Part shown: one piece after another, positions 35,923 to 49,887 of the stretch | Numbering within the stretch: the stretch's first letter is position 1 | Layout of the letters: the number at the start of each line of letters is the position of its first letter | Source of the DNA: Pelobates cultripes | Taxonomy: Eukaryota; Chordata; Amphibia; Anura; Pelobatidae | Length of the DNA: 64,000 bases | NCBI GenBank assembly: GCA_933207985.1 | Contig: OW240921.1 | Span: 111,240,783-111,304,782, forward strand | Direction: 5' to 3' | Notes under the pieces: generated by a model | The model's database searches: none | The model's input: only the letters and a program-made list of their open reading frames with translations | What the model was told of the DNA's origin: nothing | Position numbers and translations under genes: made by a program

Positions 35923-37615
35923 CATGGGCGTCCGCAGGAATTTTTCCAGGGGGGGGCATAATTGTAATGACATCCTTGCTTGGTACCTTTTTGACAGTGT
36001 CATGAAAGGGAAGGGGCATAGCCATTATCACATAAAGCCAGGGTGAATAGCGTTTTAACAACTATGGTGTCAGGAATATATGTTTGTATTCCTGACACTA
36101 TAGTGTTCCTTTAAGCAAATTAAAGGACATTTCTGGTCACCATAACAACTTCACCTAAATGAAAATGCTATGATGCCAGGAAGCCCCTGGGTGCTCGCTT
36201 TCCTTTAAGGGGTTAAATCGCTCTCAAATGGTTTAACCCCAAAGGCTTCCTCCAGCTCCAGGTCGCTCAGTGGTATTTGGCTTCTGAAACAGAGTGTCAG
36301 GAAGTGCAGATTGACGTCAGGCATGGGTGCCGCTGATTGGCTAGAGTGGTCAGTTGACGCTCTAAGCCAATCGCTAGTTCCCGGTTCATAAAATATTTTT
36401 ACTTTTTTATGAATGGGGAGCTACTGATTGGCTTAGAGTGCCAGCTGACCGCTCTAGCCAATCAGCAACACCCCTACCCAACGGCACTCTGTGCTTCCTG
36501 ACACTCAGTAAATAAAAGTGAACACATTAATGCTGATATTTTTTTACCTTTGGAGATGAGAAGGTCCAGCGTTTCCCTGCCAGGCCCAGGTACCAAAGCC
36601 TTATGATGAGGTGTCCAGAATAAAGTGGAGGGTTCACTTCATTTGTCCTTCCTGCTCCAATCTCCTTTTCCTCTCCTTCATTTGACAGTCTTTTTTTTTC
36701 TTCTGACACTGGTTTTCTATCCTTGGCCCCTTCTGCTCTTTTACCTTTCTGCTACTTTCTGCTTATTTTGCGCCCTTCTGCTCCTTTCTCATTCTGATCC
36801 CTTTCTGCTCCTTGCAGACCCTTTCTGCTCCCTTTTCTACTTTACCTTTGTGCTCCTTGCTGTCCCTTTGTGCTCCTTCCTGCTCCTTGCAGGCCCTTCC
36901 TGCTCATTCTCCTACTTTATGTTTGTGCTCCTTCTGCCCCTTCCAGCTCATTTCTGACCCTTTCTGCTCCTTCTACTTTACCTTTGTGCTGCTTTACCTT
37001 CCAGCTCCTTGCTGACCCTTCCTGTTCATTTCTATATATCTATAGGCTGCTGCCCCCCCAAATCTATGGGCTGCTGCCCCCTCCCAAATCTATGGGCTGC
37101 TGCCCCCCTCCCCAAATCTATGGGCTGCTGCCCCCAAATCTATAGGCTGCTGCCCCCTCCCCAAATATGGGCTCTGCCCCAAAATCTATAGGCTGCTGTC
37201 CCCAAATCTAAAGGCTGCTGCTGCCTCAAATCTATGAGCTGCTGCCCCAAAAAATCACATGGGCTGCTGCCCCGCGCTAAATCTATGGACTTGCTGCCTT
37301 TAAAATCAATCTGCTGCTGCCCCTAAATCTATAGGCTGCTGCCCCCCTATCAAACTCTCCCCCCCATCCCTCACTTACCTGATCTGTAGGCTGTCTCTGG
37401 CTGCATGTGTTGTTCCCCTGTGGTTTCAATCAGCAGAGAGAAGCAGGGATAAGATGCAGCTTCCTATCCCTGTCTCTCTCCATACACAGCGCCACCTACT
37501 GGCCGGCGCCGGTATTGCAGTTCATTTTAAATCTCACACGAAATAGCAGAACAAGCTGAAAAATCCGGGGGGGGGGGCAAGTGCCCCCCCTTGCCCCCCC
37601 CTGCGGACGCCCATG
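35923..37615. mobile_element. Non-autonomous hAT-like element, 'catgggcgtccgc' ends
   Basis: A perfect 8-bp duplication, cagttaag, flanks it at 35915-35922 and 37616-37623. The ends are 'catgggcgtccgcagg' and the inverted 'cctgcggacgcccatg', followed inward by G- and C-runs. The 1.7-kb interior carries a nested MITE piece (about 36065-36115, gtcaggaatatatg ... tgacactatagtgttcc), an inverted repeat built on 'gattggctagag' (36330-36470), a T/C-rich array (36690-37020) and a tandem repeat (37040-37350). No transposase frame. Confidence 0.82.
37040..37350. repeat. Tandem repeat 'aaatctatgggctgctgcccc'-like
   Basis: More than ten irregular copies of a unit of about 20-26 bp (core 'tatgggctgctgcccc' preceded by 'caaatc') with C-run length differences. 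Frames through it are repeat readings. Confidence 0.9.
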
Positions 37616-37703
37616 CAGTTAAGCCTTGTTATTGAATTCTAATTTCCGCATCATGAAGTTCTGGAAAACAAGCTGGCGTTTGTACTATTAAAAACACCAT
37701 CCA

Positions 37704-39455
37704 GGGGGGTGGAGCCAACAGCCATCCTGAGCAGACGTGCATCTCAGGAGCTCCAAGTGAAACAGCACCTAACTGCTAAAAATCAGGGTCACTTCTTACC
37801 CCAATACTCCCAAACAACAGGGAAGTGCTGCCCAAACGATGTGCCTCAAAAACAAGAAATACAAGCCTGAAAAAACACAGGCGTCTACAGATATTGGGGA
37901 GTTACTTTTGAGGCTTCAATGTCAACAGAGACCTAACATGGTGTCTCCTCCTGATGGGCCTTCCCGATCCTCCAGTGAAGCTTCCCTAGTTGACTTGGGG
38001 ACTATTTGTACACAGATGGTGAGAGAACCTGCACTTTCAACACCCACAACCATCACGGGCACGCCGGTGATGGAGGGTATGTTGAGAGGCCTTCTAGACA
38101 AACTCTGATGCAACATTGCGGCCAACATAGGCCAGTACCGTGAGTAGATCGGAGGGGGTCTGCTCGTCTCCACGATACGGAGCTGAACACAGCGGCTCAT
38201 GAAGCCTGACTCACTACTCTGGAGCACCATATGCAGGCATTACAAGTGAACACGCCATCGCACAAAACCGCATGGCAGCAATGGAAGACAGGAAGAATTG
38301 GAACAATGTAAAGGTGTACGGCCTACTGGACAACATTACTGCAGCTGAACTTATTAATTTCTTCAGGAAACTGCTTCAAAATCTCTTCCCTGCCAAACAG
38401 GCTAAAACTAGGCAGCTGCTACAGAATTCCTACCACCCCTAGGGCCAATGTGGGGTCCAAATGGATGTCATTATCTGCTTCCAGAGCGGGCAAGATCGCC
38501 TTACCTTCATGGCCGCCACTCTCAACAAGTCTCCATACAGATTTGAAGACCATGACTCAACATTCTACCCGGACCTATCCAAATCAACACTGGACTGGAG
38601 AAGATCTATGCATCCTCTAAATAAGTATAATAACTTTCTGCTCACAATAAATCATACATGTGGGGTACCCCATGTTGCCTGATAATCACCTGTGATACTG
38701 GGACTTTAAAAGTCACACACGTATCAGAAATTACAAGCACCCTTCAGGGGCACTACACTCTACACAGACAACGTTACAGCAGAGATCCTAGGATCCAGAT
38801 AAAATTCAACTGCTTGTTCCAGCCGAGCAGAAGGGAAATCCTGCAACAATTCTATGAGCGACCAGCTTTAACTCTGTCTCTTCACACAGTTCCTATGCCT
38901 TATGTTATTTTACTTTGTTTCTGTGTTATTTTTTACTACTGTTTCTTTTCAGATTCCAATATAGAGTGTCCCTTTAATACACAGCCTAGTCATACCTGTT
39001 GGCGAGTGGGGCTTACCACCCCACATATTCCTTACCCCACAGCCCACTAATGACCTGCACTACCTTGTTATTAGCTCCCTGACTAAATGGGTGCCAGAGT
39101 CTGATAATTGTAAACCTGCATAACTGCCTTTGACCCTTTCCGGTGTCTACAGAGGCAGCTCACATTCTCTACTCAGCTACATTTCATAGCTATGTCCATA
39201 AACCATAACATATGAAAGAGATGCAATTTCCACTACGTTAGATCCTATGTTAATTCTATTTGATCGTTTATCTTTTATACTATTTTGCTTCTATACTTTA
39301 TATAAAAAGAGGCAGACAACATAAGGAGAATCATGCCCACAGCTCCCTACTATTGCTATGAATCTATCGTTGTATGTTGGACTAATATACTAATATGTCT
39401 CCTATTTTATTGTTGTAACCAATTTCTTGCCTCAATAAAACAAAGAATGACCAGA
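37704..39455 (+). mobile_element. Internally deleted L1/Tx1-type LINE
   Basis: The flanks aaaaacaccatcca (37690-37703) and aaaaacatcatcca (39456-39469) form a 14-bp duplication with one mismatch. The left end 'ggggggtggagccaac' and ORF1 remnant resemble the start of frog L1 elements; the right end has a 'cctcaataaaac' polyadenylation signal (39429-39440). ORF2 is missing, so either most of the element was deleted or it is a short non-autonomous derivative. The frames are broken, so it is older than the L1 at 19421. Confidence 0.68.
37839..38745 (+). pseudogene. L1-type ORF1 remnant
   Basis: The pieces lie in different frames. An N-terminal part of 89 codons starting MCLKNKKYKPEK stops at 38108. 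A middle part near 38270-38450 reads 'MAAMEDRKNWNNVKVYGLL' and 'LINFFRKLLQNLFPAKQ', like the start of the ORF1 RNA-binding domain. The frame 38461-38682 reads 'MDVIICFQSGQDRLTFMAA', 'SPYRFEDHDSTFYPDLSKST' and 'LDWRRSMHPL', matching the conserved region of Tx1/L1 ORF1. The match moves to another frame at about 38658 ('WGTPCCLIITCDTGTLKVTH'). Stops and at least two frame changes make it non-functional. Confidence 0.65.
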
Positions 39456-39469
39456 AAAAACATCATCCA

Positions 39470-39839
39470 AAGATTGAATAAAGTTGAACCATTCATCCTT
39501 GTGAGGACAGTGTTTGTCCAGAGTGTTTTCTGTTACGAATACGAGGACATCAAAGAAGATCTCCAGCTGTCTGGAAAATAAGGAAGTAGATGAAAATGTA
39601 AAGGTATGCACATTGTATCGAGATTGATAAAGAAAGACAAATATAAAAAAATGACACAACTTTTCTTTTTTGGATAAGCTTTTCAAATGATATATTATTT
39701 TGAAAATGTTTCAAAACTTGATATTTTTTTTTCAATTTATTTTTATATATGTTTTGTAACGGCACCCCCAGGCATAAAAGGGTTAAACCGCCGTTTAGTA
39801 GATCTTCCCCTTCCAGAGACACAGGCACAGCTACTGTAG
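39470..39839. other. Contig end with start of an unidentified repeat
   Basis: AT-rich DNA to about 39760, then 'tgtaacggcacccccaggc' and 'aaaagggttaaaccgccg', which look like the first bases of an LTR or other dispersed repeat cut off by the gap. Confidence 0.35.
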
Positions 39840-39939
39840 NNNNNNNNNNNNNNNNNNNNNNNNNNNNNNNNNNNNNNNNNNNNNNNNNNNNNNNNNNNNN
39901 NNNNNNNNNNNNNNNNNNNNNNNNNNNNNNNNNNNNNNN
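39840..39939. other. Assembly gap (100 N)
   Basis: Exactly 100 N; separates the end of the forward A-B contig from the contig that carries the inverted A copy. Confidence 0.95.
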
Positions 39940-40000
39940 ATGACCTCTTCTTTTACATCTCCGGTACAAAATCAATGCGTTATTACCACGACCGCGATAG

Positions 40001-40474
<474 letters not shown>

Positions 40475-40734
40475 TTAACATAATTAAACACAGGCAGTAA
40501 AAATACAGTTTTTAGCCATACCCTGTAACTTTAAAACTGCACATCCCATCTTCATAATTACATATTTGGAATCAGCACACTTAAAACATAAACATAACCA
40601 AAAAATCAGCCAAATCCATCCAGGGGTTAAAAAGTTAGCTGTAGGTCCCTTTATGACCGACTGCAAGCTAACTACATTTTCCTGCCAAAACCAGTTCTAT
40701 GAATTTGGGCTGCCAGCGGAATTTCTATTTCAGG

Positions 40735-41070
40735 CTGACGGCTAAGTCCATGTGAATGGGACTTAGTCTCTGCAACTGAAATAAGGCTGAAAAAACGACT
40801 GAAAAAAGACTAAGTCCATGCGAGATGGGACTTGGTCTCTACAGCTGAAATAAGGCTGAAAAGCGGCTGAAAAAGACTAAGTCCATGCTGAATGGGACTT
40901 AGTCTCCCAACTTGAAATATATAAGGCTGAAAAAGCGGCTGAAAAAAGACTGAAATTCCCATCGCCGAATGGGACTTAGTCTCTGCAGCTGAAATAAGGC
41001 TGAAAGAAACGGCTGAAAAAAAGACTAAGTCCCATCGCCGAATGGGACTTAGTCTCTGCAGCTGAAATAA
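40735..41070. repeat. Minisatellite of about 75-80 bp units
   Basis: Four to five copies of a unit containing 'gggacttagtctctgcagct', 'gaaataaggctgaaa' and 'gcggctgaaaaaagacta'. Copy number and spacing are irregular. Confidence 0.85.
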
Positions 41071-42558
41071 TTTCCCATTTACTTCTGGGGACACAGGGGA
41101 CACCGTCTTAAAGGGGCCGTGTCCCCAACAAGTCTGGGGACACGGCCTTAAAGGGGCAGTGTCCCAATCTTCCTGATGTCCCAAAAAAGGTGTTTAAAGG
41201 GCCAGCACCAGTCACATAAAGAGTCCATAAGCCCCAATATGCCCACCGACAGTCTTAAAGGGCCATACACACCAAATAAAAGTGCATACATTTTCACAAT
41301 CTCCCAGGGGCCATAGTCATGCGGGAGGAGGCTGGCAAAGAGGCTTCTCCACAACCCAGGGAAACAGGGCAATTTGCCATTTAAAGGGCCCGTTACAAAT
41401 AGCAGTTTGTAACAAGGTGTCAATCCATATCTGCCAAGTGACCCGATGTAGGGGGAACAGTCTCTATTCTGCTCTGTGTCCGTGTGCATCAGGGGCTCTG
41501 AGGACAGGTGTCAATCCATATGTCAAGGTGTCAATATGTCATATGTCAGGTGTCAATCCATATTGATTGTGATTTAGGAATGTTAGGTGATTTCTGCCCT
41601 TTATGGATTAAAACCAGACTCTGTATCAACTGTGTAATTTTCCATGGGAGTTTTGCCATGGATCCCCCTCCGGCATGCCACAGTCCAGGTGTTAGTCCCC
41701 TTGAAACAACTTTTCCATCCCTATTGTGGCCAGAAAGAGTCCCTGTGTGTTTTAAAATTCGCCTCCCCATTGAAGTCAATGGAGTTTCGGGCGGTTCGCC
41801 GGTTCGCGAACATTTGCGGAAGTTCGCGTTCGCCGTTCGCGAACAGAAAATTTCGGGTTCGCGACATCACTAGTTATCAGAAACAATATTTTATATGCTG
41901 TTTCTTTATTAGTCGCATGCACTGGCTCAGATCGACATCATGTCTACTGGTAGATATGTATGATGGTGGTATTACATAAATAATATATAAACATCTAATT
42001 GTTTGCTTCCTTTTTTTCTTCTGTTAGTCACTTCTCATTGGATCGGTGAATAAAATCAACATTTACTGACTGTCCGCTGGCCATTGCTTATCTTTTTTCT
42101 TACCAATCATCTAATTTTTTTGTTTCCACCGGCAGAATTCCAAAGAATGAATCAAAACGAACATTCTGGTCCATTGCGTGATTTGTTTGGGTCATGATTT
42201 GGCTACATTTAGGCTTGACATATTGAGAATCTCCAAGTTTAATTTGAATTTAAATCAAGACTCCAAACAGTAAATTGAAAAGCTCTATTTCACTTGACTC
42301 TCTTTTTACAAAAAATTGTAGTTGATTAAAACTTAAATGGAATAAATTGGTGAACATTACATTCAAAATAACCCTTGCCCGATAACTATTCCTACTATAA
42401 GTATTCCTACTAATTATATGTGTTACACTTTTTACACTGACCATTAAAATATCACACCAAAAATGAGAAAATTAATGTGAAAATATGACATGAAGTTTTG
42501 AGAATTATTCTACCACAAAAATATACTTCATAAAAAAAAAAATCAAAAAATGTAACTT

Positions 42559-42573
42559 AAAAAATCTAAAGCT
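42559..42573. other. Empty L1 target site
   Basis: The complement of agctttagatttttt, present once, at the position where block A carries the L1 and two copies. Confidence 0.88.
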
Positions 42574-42719
42574 AATTCCCACTTCCAGGCATAACAACAA
42601 CAACTGACAACATACCCCACACGATCACCTTGAGCACTGAGGAGCTCCAATGACGGAACCCACTCGACAACCATTTAGAATCACGATGATTATACAACCA
42701 ACACGGATACACACAGATA

Positions 42720-44230
42720 TACCGTATCTATTCGAGTATAAGCCGAGTTTTTCAGCACATGTTTTGTGCTGAAAAAGCCCCACTCAACTAATACTCGAGT
42801 CACTGTCTGTATTATGGCAACTTACATTGCCATGATACAGATCAGGACCGCCGGGCTCATTACAAACCCGGCGGTCCTGTTGGGGGCTGGCAGCAAGCTG
42901 TTACATACCTACAGCTACGGTCAGCTCTCTTCACCTCCATGCAACTCCCCTGTCAGCTCCCAGTGTAAATCTCGTGACACCCGAGATTTACACTGGGAGC
43001 TGACAGGGGAGCTGCACGGAGGTGAAGGGAGCTGACCGGAGCTGCTACAAAGGTATGTAACAGCTTGCTGCCAGCTCCCCCCAGCTCAGCCCATGCCACT
43101 GGACCACCAGGGATTAAGATAGCCCCCCTCCCTGATCAGGTAACCAGCAGGGAAGGGGACAAAAATACATATTAAATAATACAATAATGAAAAAAAATAT
43201 TAAAATATTTTTTTTTAAATATTATTATTTTTTTAAATAATAAAAATGCCCTCCCCTCCACCCAGTACACACACACTACACAAACACACACACTCTGCAT
43301 TCACACAAACACACTCTGCATTATATACACACAGGGTGTGTGTATATAATGCAGAGTGTGTGTTTGTATGAGTGTGTGTATATAATGCAGTGTGTGTGTG
43401 TGTGTGTATAATGCAGAGTGTGTGTTTGTATGAGTGTGTGTGTATATAATGCAGTGTGTGTGTGTATATATAATGCAGAGTGTGTGTTTGTATGAGTGTG
43501 TGTATATAATGCAGAGTGTGTGTGTATATAATGCAGAGTGTGTGTTTGTATGAGTGTGTGTATATAATGCAGTGTGTGTGTGTGTGTGTGTATATATAAT
43601 GCAGAGTGTGTGTTTGTATGAGTGTGTGTATATAATGCAGTGTGTGTGTGTGTATAATGCAGAGTGTGTGTTTGTATGAGTGTGTGTATATATAATGCAG
43701 TGTGTGTGTGTGTGTATAATGCAGAGTGTGTGTTTGTATGAGTGTGTGTGTGTGTATAATGCAGAGTGTGTGTTTGTATGAGTGTGCGCGTATATAATGC
43801 ACACACTCTGCATTATACACACACACACACTCATACAAACACACACTCTGCATTATACACACACACACTCATACAAACACACACTCTGCATTATACACAC
43901 ACACTCTGCATTATATACACACACACTGTATTATATACACACACACTCTGCATTATATACACACACACACTCATACAAACACACACTCTGCATTATACAC
44001 ACACACACACTCTGCATTATATACACACACACACTCTGCATTATATACAGGATTATGTTCCAGGATCTTACCTAACTAAAATCAGACAAAATTATAAAAA
44101 TCACAGAATTTCATATCCCCAAGTTTTACCCTCGACTTATCCACGAGGCATAGCATATTTCACAATTGTTGGTCACAAAACTGCACTCGACTTATACACA
44201 AGATCGACTTATACACGAGTATATACGGCA
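42720..44230. mobile_element. TA-flanked TIR element, second copy
   Basis: Inverted match to 17817-19259. The left end is 'taccgtatctattcgagtat'; the right end reads 'cgagtatatacggca', with the terminal TA changed to CA. The hairpin chain (42882-43074 and smaller ones before it) and the microsatellite (43260-44050) are both present with length differences. Confidence 0.65.
43260..44050. repeat. GT/CA microsatellite, second copy
   Basis: Same unit as 18010-18715 in inverted order, with a different number of 'ataatgcagagtgtgtgtt' units. Long Tyr-Thr-His-Thr frames are repeat readings. Confidence 0.9.
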
Positions 44231-44814
44231 CTCACTGGAAAAAACTAATGTTATAATATGCCAAATGTGAATAAGACATATACCGTTTGTGATTGCCCAT
44301 CCTGGCCTTAAGTCCCATCTGTTACACTGTTGCTTTGATATAGTGGTACGTTACTGCATTGTTATACTGTTATAATGTTCAAGTATACACTGTGTCACTA
44401 TGACTTGCAAATATTAGTTACTTTGTGTACAGTGATAAACTATATTGGAGAGTGACACAGTCACAGGATTGAACAAAAACGAGGCTGAATAAAATTATTA
44501 AATGACATATTTCCTCTATTTCAAGTAACAGAATAATGAGAAATCATCATAGAGGCCATAGAGCTTGATGGCATTAAGGTGAAACACTCATTCCATTTCA
44601 CTGCGTAATAAAGATGCATTCAATGTGCTTGCCAGAATGTAATGGAATATATTGTATTCCAATGACCCTTAATGATGGAACATTGTGTAAAAGTGACGTA
44701 CAGGTAAGTAGTGTATTCTCCCTTTTTCCCCCCATATTTTTATTTAAAGCACACCATCCTAAAAGGGTAAGCATGTCAAATAGTTCATGTACATATATTT
44801 ATATATTTTTAGAT

Positions 44815-45252
44815 TATTAAAGGATAACTGTTGCCTGAAATCTATTTTTAATATAATAAACCTTTCATCAGTTTTTGAAAGGAATTAGATTTTTTTAAGA
44901 AGTATATGTAAATAAATTAGCATTAAACTCATCTCTACCTTTAGTATATGACAGGATCCTTCATCCATATACATGCGCCTTGGGTCAGACAGTGTTTGAA
45001 AACTGACAGCTATCGTCTCTGCTGGTCTTCGCTGCTCCTTGCAGAGAGTGATGCAGGGAAGGTCGGGGAAAGTAAATGTTAATTTTTAAGCATGTATATG
45101 GTTGAAGGATTCTGTCATATACTAAAGGAAGAGATTAGTTTCTAATTTTTTTGTTTAAATATACTTAATTTAAAAATATATAGATTTCCTTATAAAACTA
45201 GTTGAAAGGATTATTGTATTAAAATAGTTTCTACTAAAATAGTTTTTTAAAA
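44815..45252. mobile_element. Long inverted-repeat MITE, second copy
   Basis: Inverted counterpart of 16795-17232, with 'catctctacctttagtatat' and its inverted partner both visible. Confidence 0.68.
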
Positions 45253-45702
45253 TTTAAAAAAATCACAGAAAAGTGATGAAAGACAAATAAATATTTTTAC
45301 ATGATGAAAATAAGTTGTCATGTATACATGGAATACATGTAGGCAATATAACCCGGCTTTTATAACCACACTTTACTTGCATTAGGTACATACTGTTTCT
45401 TTACTGCGGTTGTGTTAAGATCATGATGAATTTAAAACATCTTTCACTCGCGTGGTAGACCCAGTTGGATCAAATCTGGAATGGCCTGACTCAATAACAG
45501 TGTGATCTGTGCAATAGTTTGCATGTTTTAAATGTAGCAAAGACCTATGATGTTTTTTTCAAGAATAACAGTAAGTCACACAAGATACACTAAAGTGAGA
45601 ATTCAGTGTGAGTTTCAAATGTAAAGCCCAAGTATCCGAGTTCGAAAAAATTGGCAACTTTGGCCTTCAATCTGAAATTATGTTTGCATTCTTACCTTAG
45701 TG

Positions 45703-45838
45703 CAGGGGTGGGGAACCTTCGGCACTCCAGATCTTTTGGAATACATCCTCCATAATGCTCTTATAGCCGTAGTGCTGGCAAAGCATTAAGGGATATATAG
45801 TCCACAACATCTGGAGGGCCAAAGATTCCTCACCCCTG
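45703..45838. mobile_element. 136-bp hAT MITE, second copy
   Basis: Ends 'caggggtggggaaccttcgg' and 'ctcacccctg', flanks ccttagtg (45695-45702) and ctttagtg (45839-45846). The host MITE end 'cactaaagtgagaattcagt' survives at about 45588-45608 in this copy, whereas 22 bp of it are missing from the forward copy near 16475. Confidence 0.8.
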
Positions 45839-46208
45839 CTTTAGTGAATAACCCTGACACATATGAAACCAGGACAAGTGCATCAGAAGGAATTATCAAC
45901 ACAAATGGATAATGGATCTTAGAGTATCCCAGTTTTGCTAATATTAATGAGTTTTGTAGTGGTGTGACTTAAAAGAAATTGAAAACCTGCCTTCCAAATC
46001 ATCCACGATTCCGAGACCTTGATACCGTAATTTAAGTCTATTTTGTAATTTTGAAATGTTCAGATATAAACATGGAGGCATTAAACATACCTAATAGAGG
46101 GCTACAAACGTTCAGCTTGGAATCTATCCATGAAACATATAGCTTCACTTTTTTGATAGATGATGCAAACTTGTGAATGGAGAATAATTAGAGAAATTAG
46201 CACCTAAG

Positions 46209-46722
46209 GGTCATGATCGCACTTACCTGCAACTCCCCCACCACGTCTCGCTGAGGACTCTGAGGCACGCTGAGGACTCCTGTGTGCACAGCATCATGTA
46301 CATCCAACCAGCGTCCCTGCAACACATGGATGCAGTGCTGCATCTCTCCACACCACGCCGCAACCCGCAGGAGGTCCCAGTTGAAGCCACGTGTAATTCT
46401 CTCGCCGGCCTCTTAAAGAACCAGTACAGCTGAAGTTGTTTGAAGGACTAATCACCTTCTAACCAATAGAATGTGAGAGGTGGATAACCTTAGTCTACCT
46501 CTACCTTGTTGCTCAGTTCTACTGTGCTTACTGTGGTGTCAACTTCAGTGTCCCTATCCTGCCGTATTTGATTTCTCTCCCTGTTTATTGTCTCTGAACC
46601 CGTGCCGCCTGAACTGACCCCTGGCTTTTCTTGACTATGAATTTGGTTTTCCCTTTGGTACTTCGCTTTGGCTGGTTTCTGCCTCCTGGACTCCTCCTGT
46701 CAAATTTGAGACAGACTTAACA
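46209..46722 (+). repeat. Probable solo LTR, second copy
   Basis: Inverted counterpart of 15347-15860. Here it reads on the plus strand and ends 'gagacagacttaaca'. Confidence 0.4.
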
Positions 46723-47106
46723 ATAAGCAAAGCATTGTGTGCACACCACATACATCATAAGTTTATTGACCCTGAGATTAGTGAAGTCATCTCTCTGAGA
46801 CAGCCCCAAACTTCGGGGACCATTCATCATAAAGGTGATAAAAAAATTTGGCCAAACCTAAATCAAAGTCCTCAACTACAGATTCAGTGTGTCAAGCTAC
46901 AGAGCTTATCATATCACTTCCATCATAATAATGTATCAATTTCTAGACTGCATGAGCAAATATTACCCAATGGTGATTTCATGCGATTACTTATTGGTGG
47001 GTGACAGCAATTGGAGTAGAGGCATTATTTTTTTTTTATGTTTTTCCTATATTGACAGTACACTGTTCTCGTTTTAACTCTTCCACAGGTTACATTTCTA
47101 TTGTGG

Positions 47107-47534
47107 TTATTAAAGGACCACTAAATTCATTCAAGCCACTACATTCAGATGAAGTGGCCTGGGTGCATTGGGCCTGACAATTTAGCCAGCCACTGGAGGC
47201 ACTTTCACAGTACTTGGTCAAGTGATGAGAAAGCAGCAATAGGAAAGCATTGACTCATTGCTTTCCTGTGGGAAATCTTGGATGTGTGAGGCACTCACCA
47301 TGCAGTGAATCAGGTCCCAATTGCTTCTCTATGAGAAGCATTGGATTGGACCACACAGGATGAAGCCATGTCTTCTGCCTGATGTTGCAGGAGAGGGAGC
47401 CTCGGCACTGGAAAAATGTAGATAAAACCTATATTTTAGTATTTTTATCACACACACAGGAGTGAGGTACCTATATAACCTGGGACTAGGACACTAAAAC
47501 ATTAGGAATAAATGTAAGTATTCCTAATGCTTTA
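47107..47534. mobile_element. MITE-like palindromic element, second copy
   Basis: Inverted counterpart of 14535-14962, from 'attaaaggaccactaaatt' to the hairpin built on 'cattaggaataaatg'. Confidence 0.45.
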
Positions 47535-48791
47535 GTGATTTAATTTAGTTGATTTAATGATTACACAATTTTTACCTACATAAATCAGTACATTTTAAAA
47601 GCAGTTTCAGTTTGTTTGTTTGTTTACATGCTTTTTATATGCTTTAGTAATATACACAACAGGGACTATTTTGTCTCAGTATTTTTCCTGTGCCTGAAAA
47701 AGCTTGACGGAAGGTGGAGCTACCGCCACCTTACTGCTGTAAGGAAATTAAGCTCTTCCTATGGAATATCCCACAGCCTGAGAGGAATTGTCAATAGACC
47801 TCAATGCTGTACTCTCACACATGCACCAGAATACAGCGCTGATGCGTCAGTAGATGAAGAAGACTGGCAGGAAGAGGACAGCAGCACCCATGATAGTTAG
47901 GTTCAGGTAAGTACATCTCACCTTACCCTAGCCCGCCACTGGACTCCAGGCAATGACATCACTGTTGGGGGTCTTTGTAATCTACATAAAGACCACTTGT
48001 TGACAGAGTTCCTTTAAGAGTGCAAGCAGAGAAAGCTCCCAACATAATCTAAAGAAAAGAAAACTTTTTACATTGAGATTGTGTATGTGAGTCATACAGG
48101 TCATGGAAGAAAAGATAGTTAATTCCCCTATAAAACATGTAATACGTCATGAAATGTATACGATCATATGCACTTTGGAATGCGACCAAATAATTATTTC
48201 TGGAGAGTCTGTTATGTCACCGCGTATTATGTCCTCTGACTGTCTTAAAAGGTGATGTGTGAACATCTGCATAATATTGATTGAACTGAAGTGCTGTGTG
48301 GAGTTAATAAACAGAAATGAGTGTTACATGATTAGGTCTTTGTGAATCAATAGGAGAAGTTTGCATCTGTGCAATGAAATGTTCTCACTTCTCGGAGGAA
48401 AATTTGTCCTTGAGCGATCTGACCATAACATCACTCTGCTGAAGCTAAATACATTTTCAGTAAAGCGCTACAATACTAGAAACATATTAACATATAGTGC
48501 ATAATGCAATAATATATATATAGTAATTGTATTATAAAAAGAATGCTAAATCAAGTATAAAATTTTTTTAGAGATTCAAATATATCACTAGGTTACTTTC
48601 TGGAGAATATTGAGTAAAATAAATGCTTAAACCAGAGCTCAAAATTTCCACTCTCCGTTAACCACTGGTGAGTAAAAATGTATCCTTGGCAAGTATAAAT
48701 TTACCTCTAGTATATAAGGCATTGGGCATCCAAGCTTGCAGGGCAAGTCATTTAAGATGTGCCTTGTAGTAGTGACGTCTTGTAGGACAAT

Positions 48792-49304
48792 TTTAAAGGG
48801 ACACTATAGTCAACAAAACAACTTTAGCTTAATGAAACAGTTTTGGTGTATAGATTGCGCCCCTGCAGTCTCACTACTCAATTCTCTGTCACTTAGGAGT
48901 TAAATCACTTTGTTTATACAGCCTCTGGCACACCTCCCTGCATGTGACTTACACAGCCTTCTTAAACACTTCCTGCAAAGTGACATCTAATGTGTAAACG
49001 TCCTTTATTAAACATTCTGTATATTTAGAATGTTTTAACTCCTGTTCTGTTAATAGTCTTCTAGCCCCTGCAAGAGCCTCTATTGTATGATTAAAGTTAA
49101 ATGTACAGAGCAGGGGATAAAAACTTCTAAAGCAAGTGAACAGCTGAGATCATTTTTCTTTTGCATGCAGGCTGCGTGAATCACAGCCATGGAAGGTATG
49201 GCTAGGGCTGTATGGATAGAAACAAAAGTGATTGGGGTATGATCTGTAAACCCAAGCTGCTTCATTCAGCTAAAGTTGTTTTGGTGACTATAGTATCCCT
49301 TTAA
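48792..49304. mobile_element. Palindromic MITE, second copy
   Basis: Inverted counterpart of 12764-13276, from 'ttaaagggacactatagtc' to 'ggtgactatagtatcccttt'. Confidence 0.75.
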
Positions 49305-49887
49305 ACCCTGCTTTAAGGAACACTGCAAGCACCATATCTATTACAGCTTGCTGTAGTGGTTATGTTGTGGCAAATGCCCTTTAATATAATTACAAGATGC
49401 CCAAAGAAACATACAACCTTGTTTCGAAAACAGTAGTTACATTTCCAGTGTATCTATTTATGCTAAATAAATCAAGAAATCTGTTTTATCCAATAGGCAC
49501 ACAATCTTGTGATGGCATATCAGACGTTTAAAAAAAAAAAAAAAAACACTAGAGCCATAGCTCATTTATATTATATTAAACTAGAACGATGACACTATGA
49601 ATATATTAAATTGTATGATTAACAATCATGCAACAAGTCTATATCCACAGGATCGCAGTATTGCCAAGAAATTCTAACAAGTATACTTGAAAACACAAAT
49701 GATGTGATCCTTAAACCACTCTATGCAACAAAGATAGGGACAAATAACAATATGTATGTATGTATTCCTTTTTCCGAGGTTGACTTAAATAAGTGTGGAC
49801 ATTTTAACCAATGAATATAATGTACTTAGTAATATCATACATAATAGGACAAACATATCTTTATTAAAAAAAAACCTTTATACTCTA

